Origin: Alphaproteobacteria bacterium
Lineage (GTDB): Bacteria > Pseudomonadota > Alphaproteobacteria > Micropepsales > Micropepsaceae
Direction: 5' to 3'
Length of the DNA: 51,319 nt
NCBI GenBank assembly: GCA_020852655.1
Contig: JADZAI010000108.1
Span: 1-51,319, forward strand
The translations under genes and the position numbers were made by a program. The notes beneath the pieces are model-generated. The model was not told where the DNA came from, made no database searches, and was given only the letters and a program-made list of their open reading frames with translations. Every line of letters begins with the position of its first letter. The first letter of the stretch is position 1. This document shows positions 33,689-42,592 of this stretch, piece by piece.

Positions 33689-34369
33689 ATGCCCGGTGAA
33701 ACGATCACACTGAAGTCGCTGCACGACGGCTTCGCCTTCAGCGCCTATCACGCCACGCCGGAGGGCAAGCCGCGCGGCGGCCTCGTGCTGGTGCAGGAGA
33801 TCTTCGGCGTCACCGATCACATCCGCGAACTCTGCGACGGCTACGCCGCCGACGGTTTCGAGGTCCTCGCGCCGTCGCTCTATGACCGCCAGCAGCCGGG
33901 CTTCGAGACCGACTATTCCCAGGGCGGCATCGCCAGGGCGATGAAGCTGCGCGACGGCCACGACATGGCGTTGTCGGTCTCCGACGTGCAGACCTGCATC
34001 GACTGGCTCGCCGTGCGCGGCAACGCCGCCGTCTGCATCACCGGCTATTGCTATGGCGGCAGCGTCGCCTGGGTCGCCGCCTGCCGCTGCACCGGCCTCG
34101 CCGCATCGAGCGGCTATTACGGCCGCGCGATCATCGACTATGTCGCGGAAATACCGCGCTGCCCCACCATCCTGCATTTCGGCCGCGCGGATAAGTCCAT
34201 CCCCATGGAATGGGTCGACACGATCGCCGCCCGCCATCCCGGCGTGCCGGTCTACGTCTACGAAGCCGGCCACGGCTTCAACTCCGACCGCCGCACCGAC
34301 TACAGCGCCGCCGACGCGAAGCTGGCGCGCGAGCGGACGCTGGAGCTGTTCCGTATCGCGTGTCGTTGA
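33689..34369 (+). CDS. Dienelactone hydrolase family protein (copy 2)
   Basis: A 226-residue paralogue of the gene at 31981 with the same catalytic set: Glu37 (QEIFGV), Cys121 (GYCYGGS), Asp168 (GRADKS) and His195 (AGHGF). The two share IPME(N/W)V and YDR blocks but differ over much of the middle, so the duplication is old. It closes the cassette. Confidence 0.85.
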   Translation: MPGETITLKSLHDGFAFSAYHATPEGKPRGGLVLVQEIFGVTDHIRELCDGYAADGFEVLAPSLYDRQQPGFETDYSQGGIARAMKLRDGHDMALSVSDVQTCIDWLAVRGNAAVCITGYCYGGSVAWVAACRCTGLAASSGYYGRAIIDYVAEIPRCPTILHFGRADKSIPMEWVDTIAARHPGVPVYVYEAGHGFNSDRRTDYSAADAKLARERTLELFRIACR

Positions 34370-34411
34370 GTCTCTAGAGACGACGAGCGCTTGCCCCCAA
34401 TTGCCCCGCGC

Positions 34412-35509
34412 CTACGCCTTTCGCCGCTCCGGATACAAGCTCAACAGCCCCTCCTCCGTCGCGGCACACCGCCCGCGCTCCGTCACGAACCCCGTCACCA
34501 GACGCGCCGGCGTAACGTCGAAGCCCGGATTGGCGGCGGGCGAACCCGGCGCCGCGATTTCCACCGTCGCCAGCGAACCGTCCGGCAGGCGCCCGGTCAT
34601 CCTCAACAATTCGTCCGCCGAGCGTTCCTCGATCGGGATCGCGTTCACGCCCTTCGGCATCGTCCAGTCGATCGTCGAGTGGGGCAGCGCGACGTGGAAC
34701 GGCACGTCGTTGTCCTTCGCCGCCAGCGCCTTCAGATACGTCCCGATCTTGTTCGCCACGTCGCCATTCGCCGTCACGCGGTCGGTGCCGACGATGCACA
34801 TGTCGACCGCGCCCGCCTGCATCAGGTGCCCGCCGGCATTGTCCGCGATGATCGTGTGCGGCACGCCGTGCGAGCCGAGCTCGAAGGCCGTCAGCGAGGC
34901 GCCCTGGTTGCGCGGCCGCGTCTCGTCGACCCAGACATGGACTGTGAGCCCCAGGTCATGCGCCATGTAGATCGGCGCCGTCGCTGTGCCCCAGTCGACG
35001 CAGGCGAGCCAGCCGGCGTTGCAATGGGTGAGCACGTTCACCGTCGCGCCCGGCTTCCGCGCCGCGATCTCCTCGATCAGCTTGAGGCCATTCTCGCCGA
35101 TGCGGCGGCAGGTCTCGACGTCGTCCTCGATTAGCTCCGCCGCCCGCGCATAGGCCGCCGCGACGCGCTCGGTGCGCGGCCGGTTGCGCACCGCCGAGGC
35201 GACCTCGTTCAGCGCCCAGCGCAGATTGATCGCCGTCGGCCGCGTCTCCGCCAGCATCTTGCAGGCGCGCTCCAGATTCTCATCGGACGCGTCCTCGCGC
35301 AGCGCCATGCAGAGGCCGTAGGCGGCGGTGGCACCGATCAGCGGCGCGCCGCGCACCATCATGGTCTTGATCGCCGCCGCACACGCCTCGGCCGAGGTCA
35401 GCGCCTTGGTCTCGAAGCGATGCGGCAGCTTCAACTGGTCGATCACCTCGATCGACCACCCGTCCTCGCGCAGCCAGATGGTGCGATAGGCTTTGCCGTT
35501 GATCTTCAT
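34412..35509 (-). CDS. mtnA: Methylthioribose-1-phosphate isomerase
   Basis: A 365-residue enzyme of the methionine salvage pathway that converts methylthioribose-1-phosphate to methylthioribulose-1-phosphate. Conserved RGAPLIG (53-59), catalytic Cys163 (THCNAG) and Asp243 (GTDRV). Start ATG at 35509; the longer frame upstream would run through the palindromic hairpin. It is the last gene of the mtnP-apt-mtnA transcript. No mtnK, mtnB, mtnC or mtnD gene is in this window. Confidence 0.93.
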   Translation of the reverse strand: MKINGKAYRTIWLREDGWSIEVIDQLKLPHRFETKALTSAEACAAAIKTMMVRGAPLIGATAAYGLCMALREDASDENLERACKMLAETRPTAINLRWALNEVASAVRNRPRTERVAAAYARAAELIEDDVETCRRIGENGLKLIEEIAARKPGATVNVLTHCNAGWLACVDWGTATAPIYMAHDLGLTVHVWVDETRPRNQGASLTAFELGSHGVPHTIIADNAGGHLMQAGAVDMCIVGTDRVTANGDVANKIGTYLKALAAKDNDVPFHVALPHSTIDWTMPKGVNAIPIEERSADELLRMTGRLPDGSLATVEIAAPGSPAANPGFDVTPARLVTGFVTERGRCAATEEGLLSLYPERRKA

Positions 35510-35534
35510 GGGTGGCTTCCCGCTCCGCCTCTTG

Positions 35535-35556
35535 CTCCCCCCGCTTGCGGGGGGAG
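35535..35556. repeat. Perfect GC-rich hairpin between apt and mtnA
   Basis: CTCCCCCCGC-TT-GCGGGGGGAG is a perfect 10-base stem with a 2-base loop. Elements of this type are widespread between genes in GC-rich Alphaproteobacteria. In the minus-strand transcript the hairpin would fold just before mtnA and could lower or process the distal part of the operon. No T-tract follows on either side. Confidence 0.7.
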
Positions 35557-35622
35557 ACAGGCGCGCAGCGCCAGAGGGGGGCATGTCAGCGCGCGAAATG
35601 ATCCGGCATGCGACCGCATCGC

Positions 35623-36156
35623 CTAGTGCCCTTCGAAATCCACCAGCGTCAGAACGGGCTTGCCCATCGCTTCGATCCGCTTGCGGCCGCCGAGCTCGGG
35701 CAGGTCGACGATGAAGCTCGTGCCCACCACCTTGGCGCCCGCGCTTTCGATCAGCTTGATGCCCGCCTCGCAGGTGCCGCCCGTCGCGATCAGGTCGTCG
35801 ACGATCAGCACATTCTCGCCCGGCTTCACCGCGTCGACGTGGATCTCGACGATGTCCTGGCCGTATTCCAGATCATAGGATTGTTGCAGCGTCTTGAAGG
35901 GCAGCTTGCCCTTCTTGCGGATCGGGATGAAACCGATCGAGAGCTGGTGCGCGATTGCCCCGCCGATGATGAAGCCGCGCGCCTCGATGCCCGCCACCTT
36001 GTCGATGCGCACGCCGGCGAAGGGCTGCACCATCAGGTCGATCGTCGTCCGGAACGCTCGTGCGTCGCCCATCAGCGTCGTCACGTCGCGGAACATGATG
36101 CCGGGCTTGGGATAGTCCGGAATGGTCCGGATCGAATCGCGCAGATCGAACTTCAT
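35623..36156 (-). CDS. apt: Adenine phosphoribosyltransferase
   Basis: A 177-residue enzyme that converts adenine and PRPP to AMP. The PRPP motif [13 protein letters not shown] (about residues 117-129) and the [10 protein letters not shown] start are clear. It sits 17 bases after mtnP, whose reaction releases adenine, so the two steps of adenine recovery are coupled in one transcript. Confidence 0.95.
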   Translation of the reverse strand: MKFDLRDSIRTIPDYPKPGIMFRDVTTLMGDARAFRTTIDLMVQPFAGVRIDKVAGIEARGFIIGGAIAHQLSIGFIPIRKKGKLPFKTLQQSYDLEYGQDIVEIHVDAVKPGENVLIVDDLIATGGTCEAGIKLIESAGAKVVGTSFIVDLPELGGRKRIEAMGKPVLTLVDFEGH

Positions 36157-36173
36157 CCTGGATGTCTCCGAGG

Positions 36174-37049
36174 TCAGGCGTTCAGCACGCGGCCGGCGAC
36201 CGCGTCGAGTTTGGCGAACAGCGCAGGATCGCGTTTTTCGGGCGCCGTGATGAAGGCGGTGTCGAGCACATGCTCGATCCCCAGCGGCGACGGCGTGCGC
36301 TTGGGGCCGAGCAGCGGCGCGACCTGCTTCACGAGTGCACGCGCGTTGTCGGCATTCTGGTTCAGGATTTTGACGACCTGGTCGACCGTGACGTGGTCGT
36401 GGTCGGGATGCCAGCAGTCGTAATCGGTCACCATGGCGACGAGCGCATAGGGCAGCTCCGCCTCGCGCGCGAGCTTGGCTTCGGGCATCGCCGTCATGCC
36501 GATCACCGAACAGCCCCACGACTTGTAGAGGCGCGATTCGGCGAGCGTGGAGAATTGCGGGCCCTCCATCGCGAGATAGGTCCCGCCCTTCACGACGGTC
36601 ACGCCGGCCTTCTGCGCGGCCTCGTAGAGCGCTGCGTCGAGCTTCGGACAGGTCGGGTGCGCCAGGCTCACATGCGCGACGAAGCCCGGCCCGAAGAACG
36701 ATTTCTCGCGTGCGAAGGTGCGATCGATGAACTGGTCGACCACCGCGAAGGTGCCGGGCGCCAGCTCCTCCCGGAACGAGCCGCAGGCCGAGATGGAGAT
36801 GAGGTCGGTGCAGCCCGCCCGCTTCATCGCATCGACATTGGCCCGGTAGTTGATCGACGAGGGCGACTGGATGTGGCCGCGGCCGTGGCGCGGCAGGAAT
36901 CGCATCTGAACGCCGTTCAGCGTGCCGAACAGGATGTCGTCGGACGGTTCGCCCCAGGGGCTCTCGACCCTGGTCCAGGTCGGGTTCTCCAGCCCGTCGA
37001 TCTGGTAGAGGCCGCTGCCGCCGATGATGCCGAGCACCGTCTCAGTCAT
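36174..37049 (-). CDS. mtnP: 5'-methylthioadenosine phosphorylase
   Basis: A 291-residue member of the type II purine nucleoside phosphorylase family. Motifs include [40 protein letters not shown] and [13 protein letters not shown]. The [12 protein letters not shown] stretch is typical of MTA phosphorylases. It yields adenine and methylthioribose-1-phosphate, the substrates of apt and mtnA downstream. The pathway arrangement in the operon is therefore complete for these three steps. Confidence 0.94.
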   Translation of the reverse strand: MTETVLGIIGGSGLYQIDGLENPTWTRVESPWGEPSDDILFGTLNGVQMRFLPRHGRGHIQSPSSINYRANVDAMKRAGCTDLISISACGSFREELAPGTFAVVDQFIDRTFAREKSFFGPGFVAHVSLAHPTCPKLDAALYEAAQKAGVTVVKGGTYLAMEGPQFSTLAESRLYKSWGCSVIGMTAMPEAKLAREAELPYALVAMVTDYDCWHPDHDHVTVDQVVKILNQNADNARALVKQVAPLLGPKRTPSPLGIEHVLDTAFITAPEKRDPALFAKLDAVAGRVLNA

Positions 37050-37112
37050 GGCGCTAGTCCCTTCGCGATGTTCCGGAGCGCGCGGCTTTTAGCACGCGAG
37101 GCCCTTCGAGCA

Positions 37113-37141
37113 AGAAAAACGGCGGGCCGCGGCCCGCCGTT
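37113..37141 (-). terminator. Rho-independent terminator of petABC
   Basis: On the minus strand a perfect 24-base palindrome (37118-37141, arms AACGGCGGGCCG and CGGCCCGCCGTT) is followed at once by a run of T residues. It lies 29 bases past the petC stop codon and before mtnP. It is the clearest intrinsic terminator in the window. Confidence 0.85.
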
Positions 37142-37169
37142 CCCGTCTCCGTGGAGTTTGACCCGCCGA

Positions 37170-37940
37170 TCAGTGATCGACGTTCCGCCACACCCGGCGA
37201 TACGAGAGATACAGCAGCACCGACAGGGCGCCGAGAAACAGGATCGCGCCGAAGCCGACGCGCTTGCGGACTTCCATCTTCGGTTCCGCCGTCCACATCA
37301 GGAAGGCCGAGACGTCCTTGGCATACTGGTCGACGGTGCGCGGCACGCTGGCGTCGGCATACTCCACCTGCCCGTCGCTCAGCGGCTTCGGCATGGCGAT
37401 GACGCCGCCCGGGAAGTACGGATTGTAGTTGCCGCCCTCCGGAACCTGCACGCCCTCCGGCACCGGATGATCGTAGCCGGTGAGGATCGCGTGAATATAG
37501 GAGGCGTTGCCCTCGCGCGCCTTGGCCATCAGCGAGAGGTCCGGCGGCGCCGAGCCGTTATTCGCCGCCTTGGCCGCGATCTCGTTCGGGAACGGCGCCG
37601 GAATGTGGTCGGAGGGCAGCCCCTTGCGGGTCGTCGCCTCGCCGGTCTCGTTGTCGATCGCCGCGACGTCATAGCCCGCGGCGAGCGCCTTGACCTCGGC
37701 CTCGGTGAAATGCGGCCCGCCCGCATCGCCCAGATTGCGGAACGCCACGAATTTCAGGCTGTGACAGGCGGCGCAGACTTCCTTGTAGACCTGGAAGCCG
37801 CGCTGGAGCTGAACGGGATCGAAGGTCCCGAACACGCCGGCGAAGCTGTAGTCGACGTGCGGCGGCTCTTCGGCGCCGCTGGCCGCCGCCGGCAATATGG
37901 CCAGGCTGGCGAACGCGGCCGCGATGATGGACTTGCGCAT
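37170..37940 (-). CDS. petC: Cytochrome c1 of the bc1 complex
   Basis: A 256-residue protein: signal peptide (about 1-22, AILPAAASGA), heme-binding C56-A-A-C59-H60, a Met ligand in the VIAMPKPL stretch near residue 185, and a C-terminal membrane anchor (GFGAILFLGALSVLLYLSYRR). It accepts electrons from the Rieske protein and passes them to soluble cytochrome c. Last gene of petABC, 14 bases after petB. Confidence 0.95.
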   Translation of the reverse strand: MRKSIIAAAFASLAILPAAASGAEEPPHVDYSFAGVFGTFDPVQLQRGFQVYKEVCAACHSLKFVAFRNLGDAGGPHFTEAEVKALAAGYDVAAIDNETGEATTRKGLPSDHIPAPFPNEIAAKAANNGSAPPDLSLMAKAREGNASYIHAILTGYDHPVPEGVQVPEGGNYNPYFPGGVIAMPKPLSDGQVEYADASVPRTVDQYAKDVSAFLMWTAEPKMEVRKRVGFGAILFLGALSVLLYLSYRRVWRNVDH

Positions 37941-37954
37941 GTTCGTTTGGCCCC

Positions 37955-39289
37955 TCAGATCCGCGTCTCGGGCGCAGCCGCCGCGCCCGCCGGCGTCCCC
38001 GCGCCGCCCCGCTTCAACACCGATTGCGCAATGCTCTCCGGCAAGGTCCGCGGCGTCTCGAAGAGGCCGAGCAGCGGCATGATCACCAGGAAGAAGGCGA
38101 AATAATAGAGCGTGCCGATCTGCGCGAGATGCGTGACGTTCAGTCCCGTGGGACTGCCGTCGGCCGCGACGCCCATCTGGACCAGCACGGTGCCCGCCGG
38201 TTGCAGGCCGACCCAGGACAGCATCGCGAAGTCGGCGCAGAAGATCCAGAAGCACCACCAATAGACCGGGCGGTAGTTCGCCGAGCGGACCCTCGAGGTA
38301 TCGAGCCAGGGCACGATGAAGAGGATGCCGATGGCGCCCAGCATGACCAGCACGCCGAGGATCTTCGAATCGAGGATCAGGTTGAAATCGATCGCCCTGA
38401 GCATCGCGTAGAAGGCGCCGAGGAACCATTCCGGCGCGATATGCGTCGGCGTCTTCAGCGGATTGCCCTCGACATAGTGGTCCGCGTGGCCGAGCAGGTT
38501 CGGCGCGAAGAAGACGAACACGGCGAAGGCGATCGTGAACAGCGTGATCACGAAATAATACTTCGCCGTGTAGTAGGGCATCAGCGGCACGGTGTCCTGC
38601 GGCCCCTTCGGGTCGATGCCCGTCGGGTTGTTGTTGCCCACGTGATGCAGCGCCCAGACGTGAAGCACCGAGACGCCGAGGATCACGAACGGCAGCAGAT
38701 AGTGCAGCGAGAAGAAGCGCTGGAGCGTCGGGTTGTCGACCGAGAAGCCGCCCCACAGCCACTGCGTGAAGTCCTGCCCCAGCACGGCGCCGAGCAGGTT
38801 GGTGATCACGTTGGCGCCCCACAGCGACATCTGCGACCACGGCAGCGTGTAGCCGAGGAAGCCGGTCGCCATCATCAGCAGGTAGATGATGACGCCGAGG
38901 ATCCAGAGGATTTCGCGGGGCGCCTTGTAGGAGCCGTAATAGAGGCCGCGCGACATGTGGACATAGACGGCGATGAAGAAGAACGACGCGCCGTTCATGT
39001 GCATGTAGCGCAGCATCCAGCCGTAGTTCACGTCGCGCATGATGTACTCGACGCTCGAGAACGCCAGCGCGCTGTTCGGCACGAAATGCATCGCCAGCAC
39101 GATGCCGGTCACGATCTGGATGACCAGGCAGTAGAACAGGATCGCGCCGAACGTGTACCAGTAGTTCAGGTTCTTCGGCGTCGGGAACGACAGCAGGTTG
39201 TCGTTCGCGAAGCGGATGATCGGAAGGCGCTCGTCGAGCCAGCGGGTGAGCCCGTTCGACGGCGTGTAGTTCGAATGACCGGATGCCAT
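37955..39289 (-). CDS. petB: Cytochrome b of the bc1 complex
   Basis: A 444-residue protein with eight or more membrane helices. The four heme-binding histidines fall in [10 protein letters not shown]...YVHMSRG and in FSLHYLLPF...[10 protein letters not shown], and the quinol-oxidation site motif PEWF is present. The C-terminal tail is Ala/Pro-rich ([13 protein letters not shown]). It oxidises ubiquinol with cytochrome c1 and Rieske protein. Confidence 0.96.
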   Translation of the reverse strand: MASGHSNYTPSNGLTRWLDERLPIIRFANDNLLSFPTPKNLNYWYTFGAILFYCLVIQIVTGIVLAMHFVPNSALAFSSVEYIMRDVNYGWMLRYMHMNGASFFFIAVYVHMSRGLYYGSYKAPREILWILGVIIYLLMMATGFLGYTLPWSQMSLWGANVITNLLGAVLGQDFTQWLWGGFSVDNPTLQRFFSLHYLLPFVILGVSVLHVWALHHVGNNNPTGIDPKGPQDTVPLMPYYTAKYYFVITLFTIAFAVFVFFAPNLLGHADHYVEGNPLKTPTHIAPEWFLGAFYAMLRAIDFNLILDSKILGVLVMLGAIGILFIVPWLDTSRVRSANYRPVYWWCFWIFCADFAMLSWVGLQPAGTVLVQMGVAADGSPTGLNVTHLAQIGTLYYFAFFLVIMPLLGLFETPRTLPESIAQSVLKRGGAGTPAGAAAAPETRI

Positions 39290-39304
39290 GTGTGAACCTT
39301 CGAA

Positions 39305-39826
39305 CTAGCCGATGCGGATGAGCGTGTCGGAGACGAACTGGTACGGCGGCACCGGCAGATTCGCCGGCGCGGGTCCGTGCAGGATGCGGCCCGAGGCGTC
39401 GTAGACCGAGCCGTGGCAGGCGCACAGATAGCCGCCCGGCTGCTTGGAGTTGTCGCGGTTGGGAATGCAGCCGAGATGGGTGCAGATGCCGATCACCACC
39501 AGCCACTCCGGCTTCTTCACGCGATCCTGGTCGGCCTCCGGATCCTTCAGCTCCGAATCGGGCATGGCGCGGACCTCGTCGATCTCCGCCTGCGTGCGCT
39601 TGCGCACCCAGGTCGGCTTGCCCTGCCACATGACCGTGATCTGCTGGCCGTCCTGGATCGGCGTGAGGTCCACCTCGGTGGCCGCAAGCGCCTGAACCGC
39701 GGCGCTGGGGTTCATCTGGTCGATGAACGGCCAGGCCGTCACGGCAACGCCGACGCCTGCCGCCGCGCCGGAGAAGACATAAAGAAAGTCACGGCGCGAA
39801 ACGTCGTCGTGCGATGCTGCTGACAC
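39305..39826 (-). CDS. petA: Ubiquinol-cytochrome c reductase, Rieske iron-sulfur subunit
   Basis: A 173-residue protein with a Tat-type N-terminus (SRRDFLYVFSG) that stays as the membrane anchor. The 2Fe-2S ligands are C115-T-H117 and C135, H138; C120 and C137 form the usual disulfide. The start is a GTG with AGGGGTG upstream. It is first in the petA-petB-petC operon. The 191 bases before it must carry the promoter and diverge to a periplasmic protein gene. Confidence 0.95.
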   Translation of the reverse strand: MSAASHDDVSRRDFLYVFSGAAAGVGVAVTAWPFIDQMNPSAAVQALAATEVDLTPIQDGQQITVMWQGKPTWVRKRTQAEIDEVRAMPDSELKDPEADQDRVKKPEWLVVIGICTHLGCIPNRDNSKQPGGYLCACHGSVYDASGRILHGPAPANLPVPPYQFVSDTLIRIG

Positions 39827-40018
39827 GGGCGAACACCCCTAAATCCCATAGCCCCGGCGCGAGCACATACATCGGCCCAAATCGGATTTCGACTGAAATC
39901 TGTAGGGGTGGCCACCTTCCGTCACGGCCACCTTCCCGTAGGGGAACCGGCCATCCTAAGCTTCGACAGGCAAGGCGCTTTCCTGTAAGGGCCGAAGCGT
40001 CCAATCGGGGAGTTTCGG

Positions 40019-40549
40019 ATGCGGTGGAGATCCTTCGGCGCCTTGCTGGCAGCGGCCGCCCTGTGGGCCGGCCCCGCGGCGGCCGATGACCCGTCGATCG
40101 ACGCCTTCGCCGGCCAGTGGGTCGGCAAGGTTACCGTAGAAACCCTCGGCCCAACCGATTTCCCCAATACGGTGCGCGAAACCGGGGTCACCGTCACGCC
40201 CGACGGCAAGGGCGGCTTCAGCCTGGAATGGTCGACGATTCGGCGGGAAAGCGGCGATCGCGAGGCCCCCGAAGAGACCGTGCAGGAGAATCAACTGGCC
40301 TTTCCGGCGGGCGACAAGCCGGGCCGCTGGGTCGCGCCGCATGCCGAAGGCGGCGTGGAATGGTTCGCCCGCCTGGAGGGCGCCACCCTCACCGTTTCGG
40401 GCTTCGCGCTGCTGCCCGACGGCCAGGCCGAACTCCAGACCTATCGCCGGACCCTGGAGGGCGATGCGATGGGCCTGACCTATACCCGCATCGTCGACGG
40501 CGACCTCAAGCGCCGGGCCTCCGGCGCGCTGACCCGGTTCGCCCGCTAG
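40019..40549 (+). CDS. Secreted protein of unknown function
   Basis: A 176-residue protein with a clear signal peptide (residues 1-22, cut after AAA-D-D type AXA site). The mature part reads IDAFAGQWVGKVTVETLG, a beta-rich pattern like lipocalin/heat-shock-type small barrels, with no Cys. GGGGAG lies before the ATG. It diverges from petA and lies 13 bases before the first terC gene, so it may be co-transcribed with it. I do not recognise a family. Confidence 0.65.
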   Translation: MRWRSFGALLAAAALWAGPAAADDPSIDAFAGQWVGKVTVETLGPTDFPNTVRETGVTVTPDGKGGFSLEWSTIRRESGDREAPEETVQENQLAFPAGDKPGRWVAPHAEGGVEWFARLEGATLTVSGFALLPDGQAELQTYRRTLEGDAMGLTYTRIVDGDLKRRASGALTRFAR

Positions 40550-40562
40550 GTCCGGCCGCGCC

Positions 40563-41186
40563 ATGTTCGACGTATCTCCGGCCGAGATCGCCGCGCTCTG
40601 GGAAGTCCTGATCGTCAACATCGTCCTCTCGGGCGACAATGCGATCGTCGTCGGCCTCGCGGCGGCGGGCGTCGCGCCGGCACTGCGCACCCGGGTCATC
40701 TTCTACGGCATCGGCATCGCCGTGGTGATGCGCATCGTCTTCGCCATCGCGACGCTCCAGCTCCTGGCGATTCCCGGCGTGAAGCTGGCCGGCGGCCTGC
40801 TCCTGCTCTGGGTCTGCTGGCGCTTCGCCCAGGATTTGCGCACCAAGGAACCCGGCGAAGCGCTTCCCGATTCCGCTGACGGAAAGGCGGCCAGCAACCG
40901 CCTGTGGCATGCCGTCACCCAGATCGCCGTCGCCGACCTCTCGATGTCGCTCGACAACGTGCTGGCCGTCGCCAGCGCGGCGATGGGATACCAGTGGGTG
41001 CTGATCGCCGGCCTCGTGATGTCGGTGCTCTTCATGGCCGTCGCCGCCAATCTCATCGCCCGGCTGCTCGATCGCCATCACTGGATCGGCTGGCTTGGCC
41101 TGGCCGTCATCTTCTATGTTGCCATCGAGATGCTGTGGGACGGCTGCGCCGACTTCGGCTGGGTCGGTCCCTGGCCGCTGCATTGA
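40563..41186 (+). CDS. TerC/YjbE family membrane transporter (copy 1)
   Basis: A 207-residue protein with seven hydrophobic helices and the two conserved acidic membrane motifs SGDNAIVVGLA and SMSLDNVLAVA. The YjbE-type TerC group exports Mn(II) in Bacillus and in others was linked to tellurite resistance. The start MFDVSPAEIAALW has a shared form with the downstream paralogue. It is followed after 64 bases by the second copy. Confidence 0.88.
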   Translation: MFDVSPAEIAALWEVLIVNIVLSGDNAIVVGLAAAGVAPALRTRVIFYGIGIAVVMRIVFAIATLQLLAIPGVKLAGGLLLLWVCWRFAQDLRTKEPGEALPDSADGKAASNRLWHAVTQIAVADLSMSLDNVLAVASAAMGYQWVLIAGLVMSVLFMAVAANLIARLLDRHHWIGWLGLAVIFYVAIEMLWDGCADFGWVGPWPLH

Positions 41187-41250
41187 CACGCCTGCGCCCT
41201 TAGGATCGGCCGGCGCCCCAAAATCTGGCGCCCAAAAAACCGGAAGGACC

Positions 41251-41883
41251 ATGTTCGACATCTCGGCCGCCGAAATCGCCGCACTCTGGCAGGTCCTGAT
41301 CATCGACCTGGTGCTTGCGGGCGACAACGCCATCGTCGTCGGCCTCGCCGCGGCCAGCGTACCGGCCGCCATGCGCATGCGCGTCGTCGCGATCGGCATC
41401 GGCCTCGCGGTCGTCATGCGGATCGCCTTCGCCGTCGTGACGGTGCAATTGCTGGAAATCCCCGGCGTCAAGCTGGCCGGCGGCCTGCTGCTCGTCTGGG
41501 TGTGCTGGCGCTTCTTCCAGGATCTGCGCCGCCCTGCGCACGGCCTCGAACGCCTCGCCGAGGCGTCCGCCGGGGAGCATCCGCAGGCCGTCCATTCGCT
41601 CTGGCGGGCCGCGACCCAGATCGTCATCGCCGACCTCTCGATGTCGCTCGACAATGTGCTGGCCGTGGCCAGCGCAGCGGACGGCTATGAGTGGGTGCTG
41701 ATCCTCGGCCTCGTCGTCTCGATCGTCCTGATGGCAGTCGCCGCGACGCTGATCGCCAAGCTCCTGGAGAAGCAGCGCTGGATCGCCTGGGTCGGCCTCG
41801 CCGTGATCGTCTATGTCGCGGTCAAGATGGTGTGGGAGGGCCTTGCCGACTTCCATCTGGTCGGCCACTGGCCCCTGTTCTGA
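41251..41883 (+). CDS. TerC/YjbE family membrane transporter (copy 2)
   Basis: A 210-residue paralogue of the preceding gene with the same fold (AGDNAIVVGLA and SMSLDNVLAVA motifs, IPGVKLAGGLLL and VCWRF identical). GGAAGGA precedes the ATG. Its last 62 bases overlap the end of the convergent sulfotransferase-like gene, so the C-terminal residues of both are encoded on opposite strands of the same stretch. Confidence 0.88.
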   Translation: MFDISAAEIAALWQVLIIDLVLAGDNAIVVGLAAASVPAAMRMRVVAIGIGLAVVMRIAFAVVTVQLLEIPGVKLAGGLLLVWVCWRFFQDLRRPAHGLERLAEASAGEHPQAVHSLWRAATQIVIADLSMSLDNVLAVASAADGYEWVLILGLVVSIVLMAVAATLIAKLLEKQRWIAWVGLAVIVYVAVKMVWEGLADFHLVGHWPLF

Positions 41884-42592
41884 TCCGGTAGGGGCGCATC
41901 TTCTCGTAGAGCGGCCGGGCCTGGTCGGCGATCCGCTGGAGTTCGCCCGGCAGCACCACCGCCTTGTCCTCACCCTTCGCGAGGCCGGTCGATGCCCACA
42001 CCGCGTTGTACCAGTGCGGCGCCCAGACGCCGTCGAACGGCTTCGGCCCGGCCGGCCACGCCAGCATGGCCGCGTCGAACGCGATGCCGCAGGCCGCGCA
42101 CAGCTTCGCCAGGACATCCGGCGGATCGGCCAGCACGTCCTCCGCGTCCACGACCGGCGGCGCCGTGCCCAGATGGTCCGCGACCTGGTCGAAGATCTCC
42201 GCCTGCTCGACGAGGCCGGTATCGCGCAGCGACACCTCCGACCATTTCTGCGCGAAGCTGGCGAGCACCCGCTCCGGCGTGCGGATCAGGAAGGCGTTGG
42301 TCAGGGCGTTGATCCACGTCCGGTCATGGCCCTCCAGCATGTGGTGGGTCATGTGCTTCTGGTAGAAGACCGGCCGCTCGGCCGGCGCGAGGCAGCGCGC
42401 CACCAGCCGGCCGTAGTCGGTGTCGTTGGCCGCGATGACCGCGTCCCGCATCGGATGGTCGTTGCCGCGATGGACCAGCGAGAAGGCGTAGAACGGCTCA
42501 TCCCACGCGGCGCAGTCCGCCCGGTTGCCGAAGGCATACATCATGGCCGTCGAGATATTGCGCGGCCCCGACCACATGGCGAGATTGGTCAT
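41822..42592 (-). CDS. Sulfotransferase-like protein
   Basis: A 256-residue protein with an N-terminal P-loop-type motif (WSGPRNISTAMMYAF, about residues 7-21) that matches the 5'-phosphosulfate loop of PAPS-dependent sulfotransferases; DEPFYAF and WINALTNAFLIRTPE follow. A 3'-phosphate binding Arg-Ser motif is not obvious. It overlaps the aminotransferase gene as ATGA, so the two are coupled. Its own end (IRTGASGRPDGSRQGPPTPS) reads across the terC copy on the other strand and looks like a read-through extension. Confidence 0.7.
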   Translation of the reverse strand: MTNLAMWSGPRNISTAMMYAFGNRADCAAWDEPFYAFSLVHRGNDHPMRDAVIAANDTDYGRLVARCLAPAERPVFYQKHMTHHMLEGHDRTWINALTNAFLIRTPERVLASFAQKWSEVSLRDTGLVEQAEIFDQVADHLGTAPPVVDAEDVLADPPDVLAKLCAACGIAFDAAMLAWPAGPKPFDGVWAPHWYNAVWASTGLAKGEDKAVVLPGELQRIADQARPLYEKMRPYRIRTGASGRPDGSRQGPPTPS

